64,000 nucleotides of DNA from Gymnorhina tibicen (lineage: Eukaryota; Chordata; Aves; Passeriformes; Artamidae): assembly GCA_013399875.1 (NCBI GenBank), contig VXAZ01007517.1:1-64000 (forward strand). Reading direction: 5' to 3'. This document shows, piece after piece, positions 1 through 13,764 of the stretch (positions are counted from its first letter, which is position 1; each line of letters starts with the position of its first letter). A program made the translations under genes and the position numbers. The notes under the pieces are model-generated. The model saw only the letters and a list, made by a program, of their open reading frames with translations. It ran no database searches and was not told the DNA's origin.

Positions 1-42
1 TGTCCCAGCGGCCGCTCCGGCTCCATCGCCGCCAGCCAGCCC
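1..42 (+). other. PUM2: PUM2 exon 1 (5' UTR, 3' end only)
   Basis: The segment ends at a consensus donor, cc|gtgagt, at 43-48 inside the CpG island, which fits the non-coding first exon of PUM2. Its 5' end is outside the window. No ATG is present in the visible part. If it is spliced directly to 22517, the frame leading to the standard ATG stays open through all visible bases, so a start further upstream cannot be excluded from this window. It could equally splice to the alternative exon at 5067. Confidence 0.6.
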
Positions 43-545
43 GTGAGTACCCCCGGGGGGCCGGCGCCGCGCTGGGAAGGCCGCGGGCGGGCGGGCCCCC
101 CTTCCTCCAGCCCCCTTTTGTCTGCTGGCTCGGCTGCGCGCCGAGGGAGGGGGGAGGGGGGGAAGAGGAGGAGGGGGAGGAGGGNCCATGTTGTGGCAGG
201 TCACCGGGCGGCGCGGGGCCTGCGCGGCGGCCTCGCCGCCTTTGTGTCCGCCCGGGAGCGGCGCCGAGGTGGGGACGGAGCGAGCGCCGTGAGGGGCGGC
301 GGCGCCGGGGAGCGAGGGAGGGAGGGGCGGCATTGTGCTCCCGGAGGGGCTCGGGGGGAGCCGCCCCCGGCCCGGCCGGGTGTGCGGGGCTGGGTTGGTG
401 CCCGGGAGAGCGCCGGGGGCCCGGGGCAGACGGGGGCGGACGCAGCGCTGGGGCTACAATGGGCTCCAGCTCGCAGGGAGCGGAGACGGGGGCGGTGCTC
501 GGACCCCACGGGCCATTGCGTGGCTGGGATCACAGGGGCTTTGTT
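1..545 (+). promoter_or_regulatory. PUM2: CpG-island promoter region of PUM2
   Basis: The first ~545 bases are strongly GC-rich with many CG dinucleotides, in sharp contrast to the AT-rich sequence that follows from about 550. They surround the first exon and its donor. This is the usual look of a housekeeping-type vertebrate promoter. No TATA box is visible, and the transcription start probably lies just left of the window. One undetermined base is at 185. GC-box-like runs (ggggcgg type) occur repeatedly. The downstream flank may hold alternative start sites, which the sequence alone cannot show. Confidence 0.75.
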
Positions 546-3500
546 CGAACGTACGAAAAACTTGTGTTATTTTTTTAGTGCTCTTAAAGATAATAACCGC
601 TTCCTGAGAGTGCGGCGAGAAGGCCGAATGCCTTCGGTAGCTGGTAGCACACAATGAAGCGGTAGGGTTTGATTCTTTTTCAAACGTGCCTGTGCAGACC
701 ACAATAACAAAAAGTTGAGGCAAATGCCTCCTGTCCTGAGTGGATCGTGCGTACAGCGAACAGTTTGGGGTTAATCTCCGTGGCAGTTATTGTGTAAAGA
801 TTTTTAGTTTTTGTTTTGGCATTGTTTTCTTTCGTGTATTTCCTAAGGTCAGACTCTTATTTCCTTAAGAGAAAATTAATATATTTGGGACGGTTTATAT
901 TCTTCTGGTTTACAGTTTGTAGCAAGATGGCTTAATACCAAAATGTGCAGCGTGTTTGAGATGTGATAAGAGGTTCTTTTCACCTGATTTCGGGATGCTT
1001 TCTTCTGAGCAGTTAGATGTGTATGAGCAATGAGAATTGGTAAAACTTCTTAAATTGTCTAATATTCACTTATATGCTATATGTTAACAAAATACTTTGA
1101 GGTTTATTGTACTTTCTCTTTGTTGCATCTCCACTGAGAGATCAGGCCTTCGTAGTTGCAATGAGCTAATGGTGTAGCTCTTCAGGTATGTGGGATATGA
1201 ATGCATTCGAAATATAATTACTATGCCATGTTACCATTTTTACATATAAAGCATAGTATTTTGTTATATTTAGTCACGTCTAGGTTTAAAACCAGATGTC
1301 AACAACAGTTGCAGTTTTGTTGAGAAGCTGAGGGAAATGTTGCCTACTTTGCTCAGCAGCTCTGTGTCAACTTGAATATAAATATGCTAGGGAAGTGGGA
1401 GAAGGAAACTCGAATAAAAAGGGAAATGCTAATTTAGTGGTGGTGTAGTTTGGGTTATATGTGTGGAAATGACACCAAATCACCTGACAGTTTTCTGAAG
1501 TGTTCTGAGAGTTGAAAGTTTGGAATTTGGCCCAGCAGAATGGTTAGTAGGCAAATGCATGTGAGAAACTGCTTGATAATGCACATTCTGCAGTTTATTA
1601 TGTGAATGTTGCACATAGGAAAGTCCATGTTATTTGAATGGTATTTTTTGTGCATTAATAAAAATGGTTTGTTTGGCTTTTTTTTTTCCCCTGTAGTATC
1701 ACTCTGTAGTACTGAATCGTTCTCTTCTGTTTTAGGGGTCTTGGCACACTGCTGAGGCAATTGTAATTGTATCTGGTATCGTGATTGAGCTAATAGTGCA
1801 AGCAGTTGGCTGAAAGAGCTGGGCTTGCCTGTCTTTTTATGAAAAGATGCTTTTTGTTATGACAGTACATATTATATCTTAACACTGGATTGTGGCGTAC
1901 ATTGAAGGCTTTATGTAGCTGTTTTCCTTGGGTGTTGCTCTGCAACGTTCTTGGTGGGCCAGATGTTGCAGATGCTATGGGCAAGTATGTTAACAGAACA
2001 TCAGCTTGCTGAATATTGTGAACTAGATCTGATTTTTAAACAGCACTTTCTAGTTCACTTTTAGATATTGCCCCCTCCCCTTGATTTAATATGGGAGTGT
2101 GCACTGAATAATCAACATGTGTAGAAGCATTCTCCTTGATAATTTCATCTTTTTCTTTGTACAGTGGTTTCCAAAACCCCAGAATTATTAGACCAAGTTT
2201 TATACACAGAGGCAAGTAAGCCAGTAGAGGGTTTGAATTCCTGCTTGTATGTCTTCCTGCTTTCTTTTGACTGTGGAATTATATAAAAATTAACTGTCTA
2301 TTGCACTAAAAAGAAACCTAAATTCTCTTGAATGTTAAATTCTGTGTTGAGAATCTCCTGTAAAACAAGCATTAACACATTGTATTTTCTTTAAGAAAAG
2401 TTTGATAGAAACTCTACAGAGGAAACAGCATAAGACAGTCGACATGATGTATAAATGCTTCTCATTGTGTATCAAAAGTGTAGGTATGTAATAGTTATCA
2501 ATCTTCTAGGTGAAAATGTTTGCCTCAGTTGGGATTTCCCCACCCATAACATAACTGTTGTCTGGCTTATTCCACCTAGTGCAATAATTCCAGTGTTGCC
2601 ATAAAGCCAGTGCTCAGGCCTTTGTCTTGGAAATGGGGCAAGAAATCTTTCGTTTAAAAGCTCCTGTAACAAGTAATACCAATTGTGTAGTGTTGCTAGT
2701 AATGAAGTTGGAGGCACTTCACAGTCATACAGTGGAAAAGCATTTTAAATTACATCAAAACATGTAAGGGATTCGGTTCTAGCTGCTTCAGTGTCATTTC
2801 AAACAAGTTGTATAAAATTTATACAGTAGCTTGCATGCGGAAACTTTACAGCAAGATTTAGTTTGGATCTCACTCAGAATACCTGCTGTGGCTTTTAGAA
2901 TAGTAGGCAAGAGCTGGTATGTGAAATGTTTATCTTACAAATAAAGACCACTTCTCTCTAAAGATTATATTTCATTATTGCTTAACAGATTTTTTTTTCT
3001 AAACATGGTTACTTAAGAGCAGTTGTAGGTATGTGGAAGACATACATCTGAGGAGGTTATGACGACCATCTTAGGAGTTGAGAAGGAAATGCAGAACTCT
3101 GTAGCAAAAGCATCTCAGTAATAATCCACATTTGACTTCTTTGCCAGCTCTGCATATGCATCTATTTGCATTAAACTTGAGTGGTGATATGATCCTCTGT
3201 CCTCTGCAGGCTGTGCTAAAAACACATCTGCAGCCTTTCTAGGCAGGCTTATTTTTTGACAATATTTGTATACATTGGACTAAGTAATCTGGTGTACAGT
3301 TTGTAGTTATGATTACTTTTAATTTTTCATACAACTCCAGGATAGGTTACCTCTTGCTTCATTAAGGTATTGGCAAAAGTCTCAGTTACAGGTAATGTCT
3401 GGTTGTCTATCTTTCTGTAAATGCTTTCAATATGTAAATCCTAGTGGAAATAAGTGGAGTCGTCTCAGACCTATGTTCATAACTTTGCTCTTAGATTTCA

Positions 3501-5066
3501 TCCATGTTTTTTCAGGAAGAATTTTGGGTGATGGATTGAACTAGTGATATGCATTTTGCATGGCTGATACAAAGTTTCATGTAGAATTTGATCATAAATC
3601 TCTTCAAAGAGGAAGTGAGTTTTTAAAAGCTGCATTAAGTTCCATAACTCTTCACATGTGTGTATTGATTAAATACAAAGCTAGAGTTGCTGGAAATGAC
3701 TTCGTGTAGTTGGTCTAAAAATAAGGAGTCTGTCTGGCTTGACTCATATTTTTCAAGTATCTTCTGTTTATATCCCTTATGATATATATTGCTTAAATTT
3801 TAGTTCTGACATAGTACAATGATGACTTAATAACGTAGTCTGAAGAAGTTGCAGAACTCATGTTACTACGGTATTTTGACAATAAGCAAATATCTACTGT
3901 AACAGTACTGATAAGACAGAGTAGCTTTAGATCTTGCATTACTCACAAAACCAACATTGTTCAAGATTATAATAAATACTCCTACCATATAACTGTGTAT
4001 ATATATTTCCTTAAAGATGTGATGTTTGTAGTCTGTAAGACTCAGTGAATAAGGTAGAATTGTGTAGAGGGATTAAAGGACTGGTTTATTTTATCTATAT
4101 TTGAGATCTAAGGGTTGTATTCTGATTAAATATCTATCCCCATATGTTAGATTTTAATTGGACTTTACACTTTCCTTTAGCATGAAAAATAAGACATTTC
4201 TTGGACTTGAATATTTTTTTCTTCCTCAAAAAGTACTTACATTAGATTGTAGGTGGTATTTTGGGTTTTATTTATGTCCATTCACATACCAGAAGGTTGA
4301 TAATAACATCGGTTATGGTAGATTAAGAATGTGTGGAGGTCATGAAGTGTGGGTGTTCAGGCAGGGACAGGTATTTTTTCCTGAGAGGATTTTGTCAATA
4401 CCAGAGTGTTTTACTGTCATTTATAATTGTTTTAAGCCAAGCCTTAAATGTTTCACAAGTGAGCTGACGAACCTAATTTTAATCTGAGCCTGAAATCTTT
4501 ATGTTGTGGATACCCCCAAATGTACTGCTGTGGGGGTTAGAGACATTTAATATCAATTACTATGTTAGAATGTTATGTGGCTTAACACATTTGAAAGAAC
4601 AACTGAGGCTGGGGTGCAAGAGTGAGATGTAGTTCAGATAGAGAAGTTAGTTTTTTGTGCTATTTTGTTACATAGTCTAATTATAGAATCAGACATAGCA
4701 GTAGAACAGAATTAGTGGTTTTACACATCATGCTGAGTAATAATGTAAAAGAAACTGCTGCCTTTGTGATCAGAAATTAAATTTTGATTTTTTAGCAAGG
4801 GAATATGTGGGCAAGTGTTTATAATGTATGAAGTGCTACCATTTTAATATATTGTTTTGTAAAAAACTCTGTGGTACTTTTTTCTTTTAGAGTCCTAGTT
4901 TGGCAGTGATATTTAAGGTTTAAATCAGTAGACATATTTACCAATAAATATTGTTCTTGTATTGCTTAGACTTCTTTTTTTTTTTTTCCCAATCCTAATT
5001 ATAAGAGCTACATATTTAAAGATATGTGGGAAAGCCTTTTATGTTATCAAGAGTTTTTCTTTTTAG
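43..5066 (+). other. Intron 1, first part (no gene)
   Basis: This stretch begins with the GC-rich downstream flank of the promoter, to about 545, and then becomes AT-rich. I found no convincing exon, RNA gene or recognisable transposon between 550 and 5060. There are short T-runs, for example at 4974-4988 just before the alternative exon. Short frames on both strands have no protein-like composition. Confidence 0.6.
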
Positions 5067-5418
5067 CTTTCTATGAGGAATGAGCATTCCTTGTGTCCTC
5101 CTAGGCATGAATGAAGTGTTCTGGCAGGAGATCAGAGGGATGGTGCATGTGAGCATTGGTCAGGCGGCCAGTGGGGTTGGAATAGGGGTTGCCCCAGCTG
5201 GAACAGTAGCTGCAATAACCTCAGGGCCCAGTTCAGGTAGAAACGCTCCTCACACTATCCCTGTAACTGTGGTGTCATGTGCTTCCAGTATCCAGGTACC
5301 CCTCAGAGGATGTTCTCCATGCCACAACTGGAATTTCTTCAGTGGTAGGCTGGAGGGCAGCTGTGTGTCTGGCAAACACTGCTGGCCCACAGGGGATGGT
5401 GTTCACATAGGTCATGCA
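5067..5418 (+). CDS. PUM2: Putative alternative PUM2 first coding exon with PUM1-like N-terminus
   Basis: The acceptor is ttttcttttag at 5056-5066 and the donor is GCA|gtaggt at 5419. The ATG is at 5080, giving 113 codons open to the donor. The exon ends in phase 0, so it joins GTT-CGA-TCT-GTG-GAT-GAG and the standard ATG of exon 2 in frame. The predicted peptide begins MSIPCVL and has F-W-Q at 14-16, compared with MSVACVL and L-W-Q in PUM1. It has F-F at 86-87 in a PUM1-like position and KHCWPTGD at 99-106, compared with KHRWPTGD in PUM1. The spliced junction reads [11 protein letters not shown], compared with HQVRSMDELNH in PUM1. The middle of the peptide is diverged. Local GC is higher than in the neighbouring intron. 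The PUM1 comparison is from memory. Expression is not shown by sequence, and the exon could be a relic. No known domain is visible, and the role of the extension is unknown. Confidence 0.72.
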
Positions 5419-7282
5419 GTAGGTCATTGATTTGTTTTTCATTGGAACAGTTACTGGTGTTCTGTATCAAATCCACATCTTTAAGAACAATATGTGTGAA
5501 CTAAGCTGCTTTTTCAAGGCTGTAATAATCCAAACTCTAAAACTTGCTGTTAATTTTGTTAAAGCAGTTATGAGTGAAACTGCCTAAAATCATTTTGAAA
5601 TATTCAGTTGAAACCATTTGTTTAACTTGCATAACCATTTCATATTTCTCTGAGCACCTGTTTTTTATCAGAATATGGTAAAATAATTAGTTTTGAATTT
5701 ATGCAGAGCAATTGGTTCAGTTTGAAAAGGCACTCACTCCTGGTAGGTTTTATGAGAAGTAATATGCATTTAGTACTGAGTCTTCGTTGTTACACTTAGA
5801 GATAAAAATGTTTTATTCAGGTGAAATAGAAGTAGAATTAAGTGTAGATTAAAACGTAACTCTCTTTCTAGAAGGAAAAAAAACCCTTTTTGAAGTCTTT
5901 TGCCCTCAAGTAGTTGATTGATACAGCTTCCTAAGTTTCTTTTAAGAACTTTTGTTTGGATTTGAAGGTAGGAATTACTTTCTCCCCCAGGATTCTTGTA
6001 GTGTGCCACAGTTTGAGTCCACAAGGAACTTTTTGCACCTTCCCAAGCCCAAGGACTTAAGGATTCTACCCAGAAAAGTATAGTAAATATAGGAGCAAAT
6101 GGAAATAAAATTTGCTGACCTTACCAGCAGGAATGCTTGTTGTGGATTCATCTTTTTCTTCATGTGTTCTTTCTCATGCTTTCATTTCTTTTGGCATTTT
6201 GTTTCTGGCTTTACCCTTTTACTATTTTCTTCCTCTTATATTGACCTACATAGCAAAATAAAAAACCTTTTACCTGACATCCTGCTTCATGCTGTATCAC
6301 ATTCTTTATTACTTGTACAGAAACCATAAAGCAGCTTTGTAAATCTAAAATTCTACAATACTCTATTTGTCCGTTTGGATACACTTGCTGAGAATGAAAA
6401 TGATTAATTTTTCCTTGCTAGTGGAAGTTGCACTGGCATTGGTGCTGATTTTCACTAGCATTTCTCAAGGCTGATATATTGTGTAGGTAAAATTATTCAC
6501 AGATAAGTAAATGGTGAATAAGAGTTGCATCTCCCTTCTGCCACCTGCTTTCCATCCCCAGTGATCAGACCCATGCCTTTATCAGCAGCTTTGTTTAGTT
6601 CAGTTAGGTCCATCCAAATACTTCTGGATTCCTCTTGGAGGTGAATGTTACGAACCTTACATGTGTTTCCTGGTCACCTGAATGGGGGATGCAGAGGAAC
6701 TACTCTTTAATTTTTGAAGTGATTCAGTGGTTCTATGCATTATGAAAGTTTGGTGAAAGGGAAGCTACTCTTTGCTGTGCATTATCCATGTGGGAATAGT
6801 AGTTTCCAGCTTACTGTAATCATCATCTTCCTGTTGTGCCATTTTTTGACTCATTTGCTCTCATTCTTCCTTAGCAATATAAACTAGCAGAAATCAAGGA
6901 CAGATATGGGGACTTCTCCATTTCAATTCTGTGATTTGAGTTCTGTCTACCAGTGTTCTTTGGGATTTAATTAAAATGGAAGTTGCTGTTTTGTTGGGGG
7001 TTTCTTGGGTTTTGTTTGGGGTTTTTTGGAGGTTTGTTGTTGTTGTTTTTTAAGGACAGAAAACTATAGAGTTAGAAGTACTAAATAAGTGAGTTTTCTA
7101 AAATCTATATTTATGGAAACAGTGGAAAGAGTTTAGCTGGGATTATGTTCTGTGTCTACTGCACAGACTATGTAGGTTCGTATATTAAAGATATAATTTT
7201 TTTACGCATTCAAAGAAAAAATGGAAAGAAAACTAGTAGAAGCAAATATAGTAGATAAACATCTTGTAATGTCTGATGTTCA

Positions 7283-7690
7283 AAGAATCACTGAATGGTT
7301 TGGCTTGGAAGGGCCCTTAAAGATCATCCCCTTCCAACCCCCCCCCCCCACCGCCATGGGCAGGGACAGCTTCCCCTAGATCAGGTTGCTCAAAGCCCCA
7401 TCCAGCCTGGCCTTGAACACTTTTAAGGATAGGGCATCCACATCTTCTCTGGGCAACCTGTGCCGTGCCTCACCAACATCATAATAAAGAATTTCTTCCA
7501 AATACCTGCTATAAACCTGCCGTCTGTCAGTTTAAAGCCACTACCCTTGCCCAGTCTTTCCATGCCTTGGTCCAGCTTTCATGTAACCCCTCGGTACTGG
7601 AAGGTTCACTAAGGTCTCCAGGTAGCCTTCTCCAGGCTGAACAACCCCAGCTCTCCACCAAAACCGCAAGAACTTCTCCCCAGCATTGTG
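7283..7690 (-). mobile_element. CR1 LINE 3' end, 5'-truncated
   Basis: Read on the minus strand this is the typical CR1 3' region. On the plus strand it starts with the reversed terminal motif (aatcactgaatggtttggct), followed by the characteristic 'aagatcat…ccatgggcaggga' and 'ggcctggccttgaacac'-type segments. The copy is diverged and broken by a run of C (about 7338-7349). It has no coding capacity and is a dead fossil of reverse transcription at this site. Confidence 0.9.
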
Positions 7691-10600
7691 CTTGATCCAG
7701 TCTTCCAGGAATAGTCTTCTGTCAAGTAAGTCGCATGAGCCTGAGGCCTTAACTGGTGGATTCAAGTAAATACAGAATGTGGAAAAACCTTGTGTCCACT
7801 TTCATACCAGAAGATACCTGATACTTTTTGACTGACGCTGGGTGATACATAGAAGCGAGTTGAATGAGTTGTTGTTGGAGCAATAAGACAGATCAGCTTG
7901 GCTGGAGTCACTGATGGATTGTGAAGAATCTTCAAATTAGTTAAAAGTGCTAAAGAAGCTCATTAAGAGAATAAGAAGTTGATAAATATACTTCATTAAT
8001 TAAAAGAAACTAATTTCTGGGAAGACTAGGGAAACATTATCTTGGTCTTCTGAAAGCCATCTGAAATATCTTCAAAAGAACTGAACATAAGGGAAGACAA
8101 TGTCTTTTTGTAAAGATAATTATTTGATTAGTAGGATATTTAATTTCTACAGTGGTTGAAAGACTGAGGAATTGCTTGTCAGTGTCCCTGATAAGGGGTT
8201 ATTGAGGAATGAACTATGGGAATTATCACTGAAGCGTCAATAGTTGGAAGGCAGTTCATGCCATTAATAAAATACTTTAACTTTTGGTCAGCCCTGAAGT
8301 GATCAAGTAGTTGGGTTAGAAGATTACTTCCAGCTGAAGTTTCTGTGTTGATGCACAGTAGCAGTAGAAGCCTTTGATAGCACAGGGAAAGATCAAGTGG
8401 GTTATCCTGGAGATCCATGGCAGTATTGAGGCTTAATGTATAATTGGAAATTATCAATTGGAATTTGGAAATTATCAAGACTAATGGAAGAACTCCAGGT
8501 GGCACACACATTACGAAAAGAGCAGGAAATTCAAACACACCACTGTCAAGTGGGGTTCAACACTTGGTTGCAATGGAAAATTCCTTTTGCTAAGTGTACA
8601 CTTGACACGTTGGTGTCCACATTAACCAACCACTGGCTTGGAACTAACATCATTGTCTTATAAAATATTTCAGCATAAGAGGCACAGAAACATGCATATT
8701 GTTATCATTCTCAGACTATTGTGTTGTTCTATGGCTGCTTCAGTTGCAGCAACAGAAATTGAATGGTGGACAACAGTTACTAATGGCCAACTCTTCGGAG
8801 ACTTGAACTACTTTGCAGGCAGAGGGGGAGGCTCTACACAATAATTGGCAGCATAGAAGAGGGCAGAGGCTAGAGGGACATGCATTTGCATGAGAGGTGA
8901 TAGCTCCTCAGTGCAAGGTGTCAAAGCCAGAACTGTTAATTTGAGTCAGGATGCCCCCACTGTCACCTTCCGTATTAAAACAGTAGTGACCATCCAGTGT
9001 CTGGCAAGGTTAAATATAAACTCCTTAATCTAGATATAATCATCCCTGACTGCCATTAATCTTTATTTAAAATATTTAATAGTGAAAGGAGTTATAAAGG
9101 ATAATGAACTAAGTATAAAAACTATTTCACTTGAGGTTTTGACTTTTTTTTCTTTCCTTCAAGACCAAAAAAGCATTTCAGTCTCTTTACTAGCAGAGCA
9201 TCTGAAGAAGACAACTGTGTGCTGTGGCATCATCCTTTTGTTCACATCCCCATGGGGCTGCAGATAGGTTAGTGATCTGTTTGTCATTAATTCACATCAT
9301 TTCAGAAATGAAGAATTGTCTGGGTTACAAAGGCTTGGTGATCACCAATCAGTATGTAATATTTGGAATTACAGAGAGGAAGCTTTTTGTAAACTCAGGA
9401 TATGTCTTTTTGTAGGATGTCGGACTACTTGCAGATGTTCTTCCCACATGCTGGAGCAAAGAGCTACAGCAGTGTCATACTGCCCAAGCTACTTGTCCTG
9501 TCTTTTCCTAGATCAGCTCCATCTACTTCCCTCCCTCATGGTGAAGGTAGTTAAATACTTCATTAGTTTAATCTAAACACTTTGGATTGTGAATTTTAAC
9601 ATGAGCTGTGTGTCTTTTTGCTTCTTACTTTTGAAGAAGCAAGAGTTGATAAACAAGACTGACAGAGAAAAGCTTTCGCTGTAGCAGCCTTTTCCAAAAA
9701 TCCAAAGGGTAGTGGTGGTATAAACAAAAGAACATAAATTGTGTCTTTACACAAAGTTTCAGTTGAGCTGCAGTTGCTGCAACTCATTTGTGTTAGAATT
9801 GACAAACATCTCGAAGTTCTGTGAGTAGCTGCTGTTACAAAGAAAAACCCTTCCTTGGAGGGGAGAGGAGAGAACAAAGGGAAGAGTCTTACTGAGTTCA
9901 AGATCTTTTTGGCACTTCTGTGGTCTGGAGGAGAAGCTGTACATATCAGTTTTTCCAAGTATCCATCATGACTTCCGTGGGGATCTACTAGAACTAATAT
10001 AGCCATGAGAAAGTGTATAGATGCTATTAAACTAATAAAATGTGCAAATACTTAACAGGATGAAATGGACAATTCCTAGCAAAAATTTTGCCTTAATAAG
10101 ATTATTTTGTTTGTTGTTCAAATAAGACTAATATGTTTGTGCAATAGAAATTGGGAAATCATCTTCCCATATGAGACCTCAAAGTCATGTAGCAATCCCT
10201 TGAAACAATGAACGTAATCTCTTCATTCAAATTGAGAACAACATAATCTGTTTACTGACCTTACAGTGGGAATTGCATTTCCTCAATCATTAGTTCTTCC
10301 TTTTATAGATTTTACTTAAAATTGTCCCTAGAAATCTAAATATGTTTGCAGTCCATTTTTTTATTTCCTACTCTGTTTGCAACTTTTGCCTGAGTTTAAA
10401 AGTGAAGTATAATTGTGAAATATAACTATTTCAAAGTGATTTCAAAATAATTTTCATAAACAGATTTTTTAAGACTTTTTCAAGTGTTGATAAACCACGC
10501 AACACATAAATAATTGCTAGCTTTTCATTGTAAAAGCTCAAGTTTTATCTTAGCTGATTGATGGGCTGTTCTCCCTGTAAAGTTAACACCCATCTGAAGC

Positions 10601-13600
10601 TGTTCTGAAGATCATTTATTTCTGTTTGTGCAAGCAAGAGGTTCTCTAACAACTTTTTTGTATTATCTTTTTGTGCTTAGGTTTGCTCTGGTTTGATTTT
10701 GAGTTTGCCATTGTCATCATTAGTTCCAGTAGCATTTAGCTCCACCAAACTAGAAACTCATATTATGGTTCTCAAACTTGCAAATAAGTAAAACTTTTCA
10801 AGCCTCACAAACTAGGAAAAGAAGTCTTAGATTGTAAGGGTTTTCCATTGTGGAGGAGAGCTGAGGAGAAGAGCAATTGATTCCTGTTTTGGAAAATCTA
10901 TGCCTTGTTAAAACACCTTGTTTAATAAGTTCCTGGTGAGATGTTCCTGTCATACTAGTGCTGTATGATATGGGGCAAATATTGTTAAGTTTTTTGAGTG
11001 AATTATAAGGTTGGACCTTTTTTCTGTTAAAAAAAATTAAATGTCTTGCAACCTGCATAGTGAGATACCACCTTATTGCCCACTTGTGACTCTCAGTTCT
11101 GATAGCAGATGTAGCTGGAAAGAGGAAATGTCTGTTTTTCCCCTCTCTTTGATTTGAAGTAGCTGAAAAAGGAGTATTTTGTGATGTATTGCAATGTGGT
11201 TTCATGTAATTGAACTGAAAAAAAAGCATTGAGAAATTTTCTGTGATATACTTTAAAGCACTTCCTTAGCTAGAGAGGAGAAAATTACAACATTGAATTT
11301 TGCAGATACTTGGTTTGTATTTTTAGTATTTTCCAGCATGTAGTGCATGCAATAGGCAGCTAAATGTGAACTGTCATCAGGGCAGGAAAAGGAGAGTAAT
11401 TGCAGTCACCTGACTGTGCAAACAAGTTTGTTCTGTGTGACTTCTATTCTTTAGAGACTTTTTTTCTTAATTACTCCTTCCAATCCCATTTGCTGTTTCC
11501 GTGCATCTGCACAGTTTCTGACCTTTTCACCAACATTTCAAACTGCAGGTGATGGTTTCAGCCAGTGAGGAACTTGACCAGTTCCCACCCACTGCATATT
11601 GTCTTGTGGTGTCAAGTGGTGAACTGCTACCTCCTGCACATGGACTTAATGTTAGTTGTGTCTTTATTAAGTATCTTCACAAGTGTCCTTGTGTTTTTTG
11701 ACACACTCCTTTTTATTTCCACCACCTTGATGTCTGCAAATACCTGGCACGCATTGTTGAATGTCTTCATGTGAATGACTGCTGTATTCTCACATTACTA
11801 ATTTGGTTTCTTGTTGTATCAGTCTTTGTAATATGTCTTGCACTTAGAGTTCTTTGAAGCAGAGTCCTTCATACTTCAGTGCTTGTTCAGTAATTAGCAT
11901 AGGGAGAGCCTCGTTTGATATTACAGCAAACAAATAGCTTGTGGTCAACTGTGTGTTGTCTTGGATTTACATATAGATAAACTATGCTGTGTGCTTGTGC
12001 AGCAGTGGCTCTGCACAGAATCGGTTCAGGTCTGTGAAGAATTACTGACATCAGCATAAACCTGAACAGCAGTACTGCTTCCAGAGGGAATGTGGGCTGG
12101 GAACAGCCTTGGAACACAAGAATGGGAACCAGAGACCTGAGCTGGCAGCATATGGAGCCAGCTGAAGGTTTTTTGCATTCATTCCCATGTGCTCCAGGTT
12201 TTAGGTGAGATTGTGAGTGAGCCCTTGTTGTAAACATGGTTATTGTGTGGTTGTATAGTTTTGTCCTAAAGTTAAAACTTGTTTTAGGTGTTTTAAGAGA
12301 GTTTTGCATGACATCCAGGTGGTGGGAGCCAGTAAGCTTGGCTAAAAATGACTGCATATAGGCATTCAAGCATTTTGCATTTGCAGCAAATTTCTTGCTA
12401 TGTTCTTACTCATTTCCTTACATTATTCATGGTGTCAAGAAAATAAGAATATGGGTTAGTGTTAGTTCTTTTGCTTAATCTAAGTTCTTATCTATGAGTT
12501 TAGAATGCTGTTTGCCTTTTTTAAATGTGATTTAAAATTGGTGGTTTTGAAAATATGACACTGCTGTATTGCACAGAGGAGCTGCATTTAGTTTTCTGAA
12601 CTACCTTGATTTGGAACCAATTACATTAAAGTGAGGGTGAAGAAGGCCCTTGTGTGTCTTTCTGAAGAGTTACGTGAAAGCTTTTTTCTCCGCACTGTAA
12701 AGACAAAGGGAAAAGCAAAGTGGATAAATAGTGAAGGGAAGCAGGTGGGAAGCATGTAGTTGGGTAAATGATTTCAGGGAATACTTTATTTTGTGTGAGG
12801 ATGAATAACCTGGAATTTAGACATCTGACCAGAGATTTTGCTCATAAAATCGCCATCTGATACTTTGTTAGAGGATCATTCAAACATGGTTTGTTTTTAT
12901 CCACAATTACTGCTGTTGCCTGCCCTATGTACTGTGCCCTACAGACCGTGCCTGTTTGTGTGCTGATAGCAGCTTTTATATATAACTGCTCTTAAATTTT
13001 TGGCTTCTTAAATGAAAAAGTTGAAGTATTTGGCTTTGAATCCATTGAAGCACGGATGTATCAATACCAATCTTAGGACTAATTTTTGTTACAAAGCTTT
13101 TGTCACTTCAATTTGAATTCTAAATAGCCTACTTAATTTTATTTTATATTTTTGTTTACTGTCATTAGCATAAAGTCTTTGGTGTTACTTTAGACTCTTC
13201 TACTTCCTTTGAAGGACTATGCTAGCCAGCATTTAGTGAGATATTTATGTCCAAAGGCAGGCTGCAGCTCTTAGTGAATTAGAAATGAAGCTTACTGAAT
13301 TAGAAGTAGACTCCAGTTGTTTTTTCTGCAGTTGGCTCTTTTCAGCTTTTGGGCAATTGTGGAAATCTATGGGTAGTTTAAATACATGTTGTCCAAAGTG
13401 AACATCCTTAGAAAACAGCTGAAATAATTGATAACCGCAATTTCTTTAAGTGTCCACTCACCTCTTATATACAGATAAGTAGAAAACACATATGCTTCCC
13501 TATAGCAAGGGAGGCACTAAAAAAATACACTAGAAGAAACATGTTTTACCATACCCTGGCTCTCCTTGAGGTTATGTAGAGTTTAAAGGCTCAAAAAAAA

Positions 13601-13764
13601 TTCAAGGTGGATTTTGAAGCACACTGACATATATTTGAAACCTTGGGGTTTTTCACTGTTGTTTTATGCTGAGGATACAGAGAAGTTGTGTCAGCACCTT
13701 TCTTTGCAAAAGCTGTTTATTCGTAGTGAAATTAGGAGTCTAAAAATTGTTGTTTGTTGTGGGG

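Noticed and set aside
43..657. 204-codon open frame from a GTG through the CpG island
   Set aside because: It begins exactly at the donor of exon 1, starts with GTG and runs through GC-rich intron. Absence of stops is expected at this base composition.
1180..1192. Possible recursive-splice motif ttcag|gtatgt in intron 1
   Set aside because: The upstream sequence lacks a convincing pyrimidine tract, unlike the site at 54867.
8100..9000. Possible old transposon with short frames on both strands
   Set aside because: No terminal repeats, target duplication or recognisable protein. Only a small local duplication near 8443-8485 is visible.
9596..10006. 136-codon minus-strand frame
   Set aside because: No family resemblance. 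A second overlapping frame is equally open, so it looks like chance.
11887..12369. 160-codon minus-strand frame
   Set aside because: No recognisable motif, no domain-like pattern, and ordinary intronic base composition.
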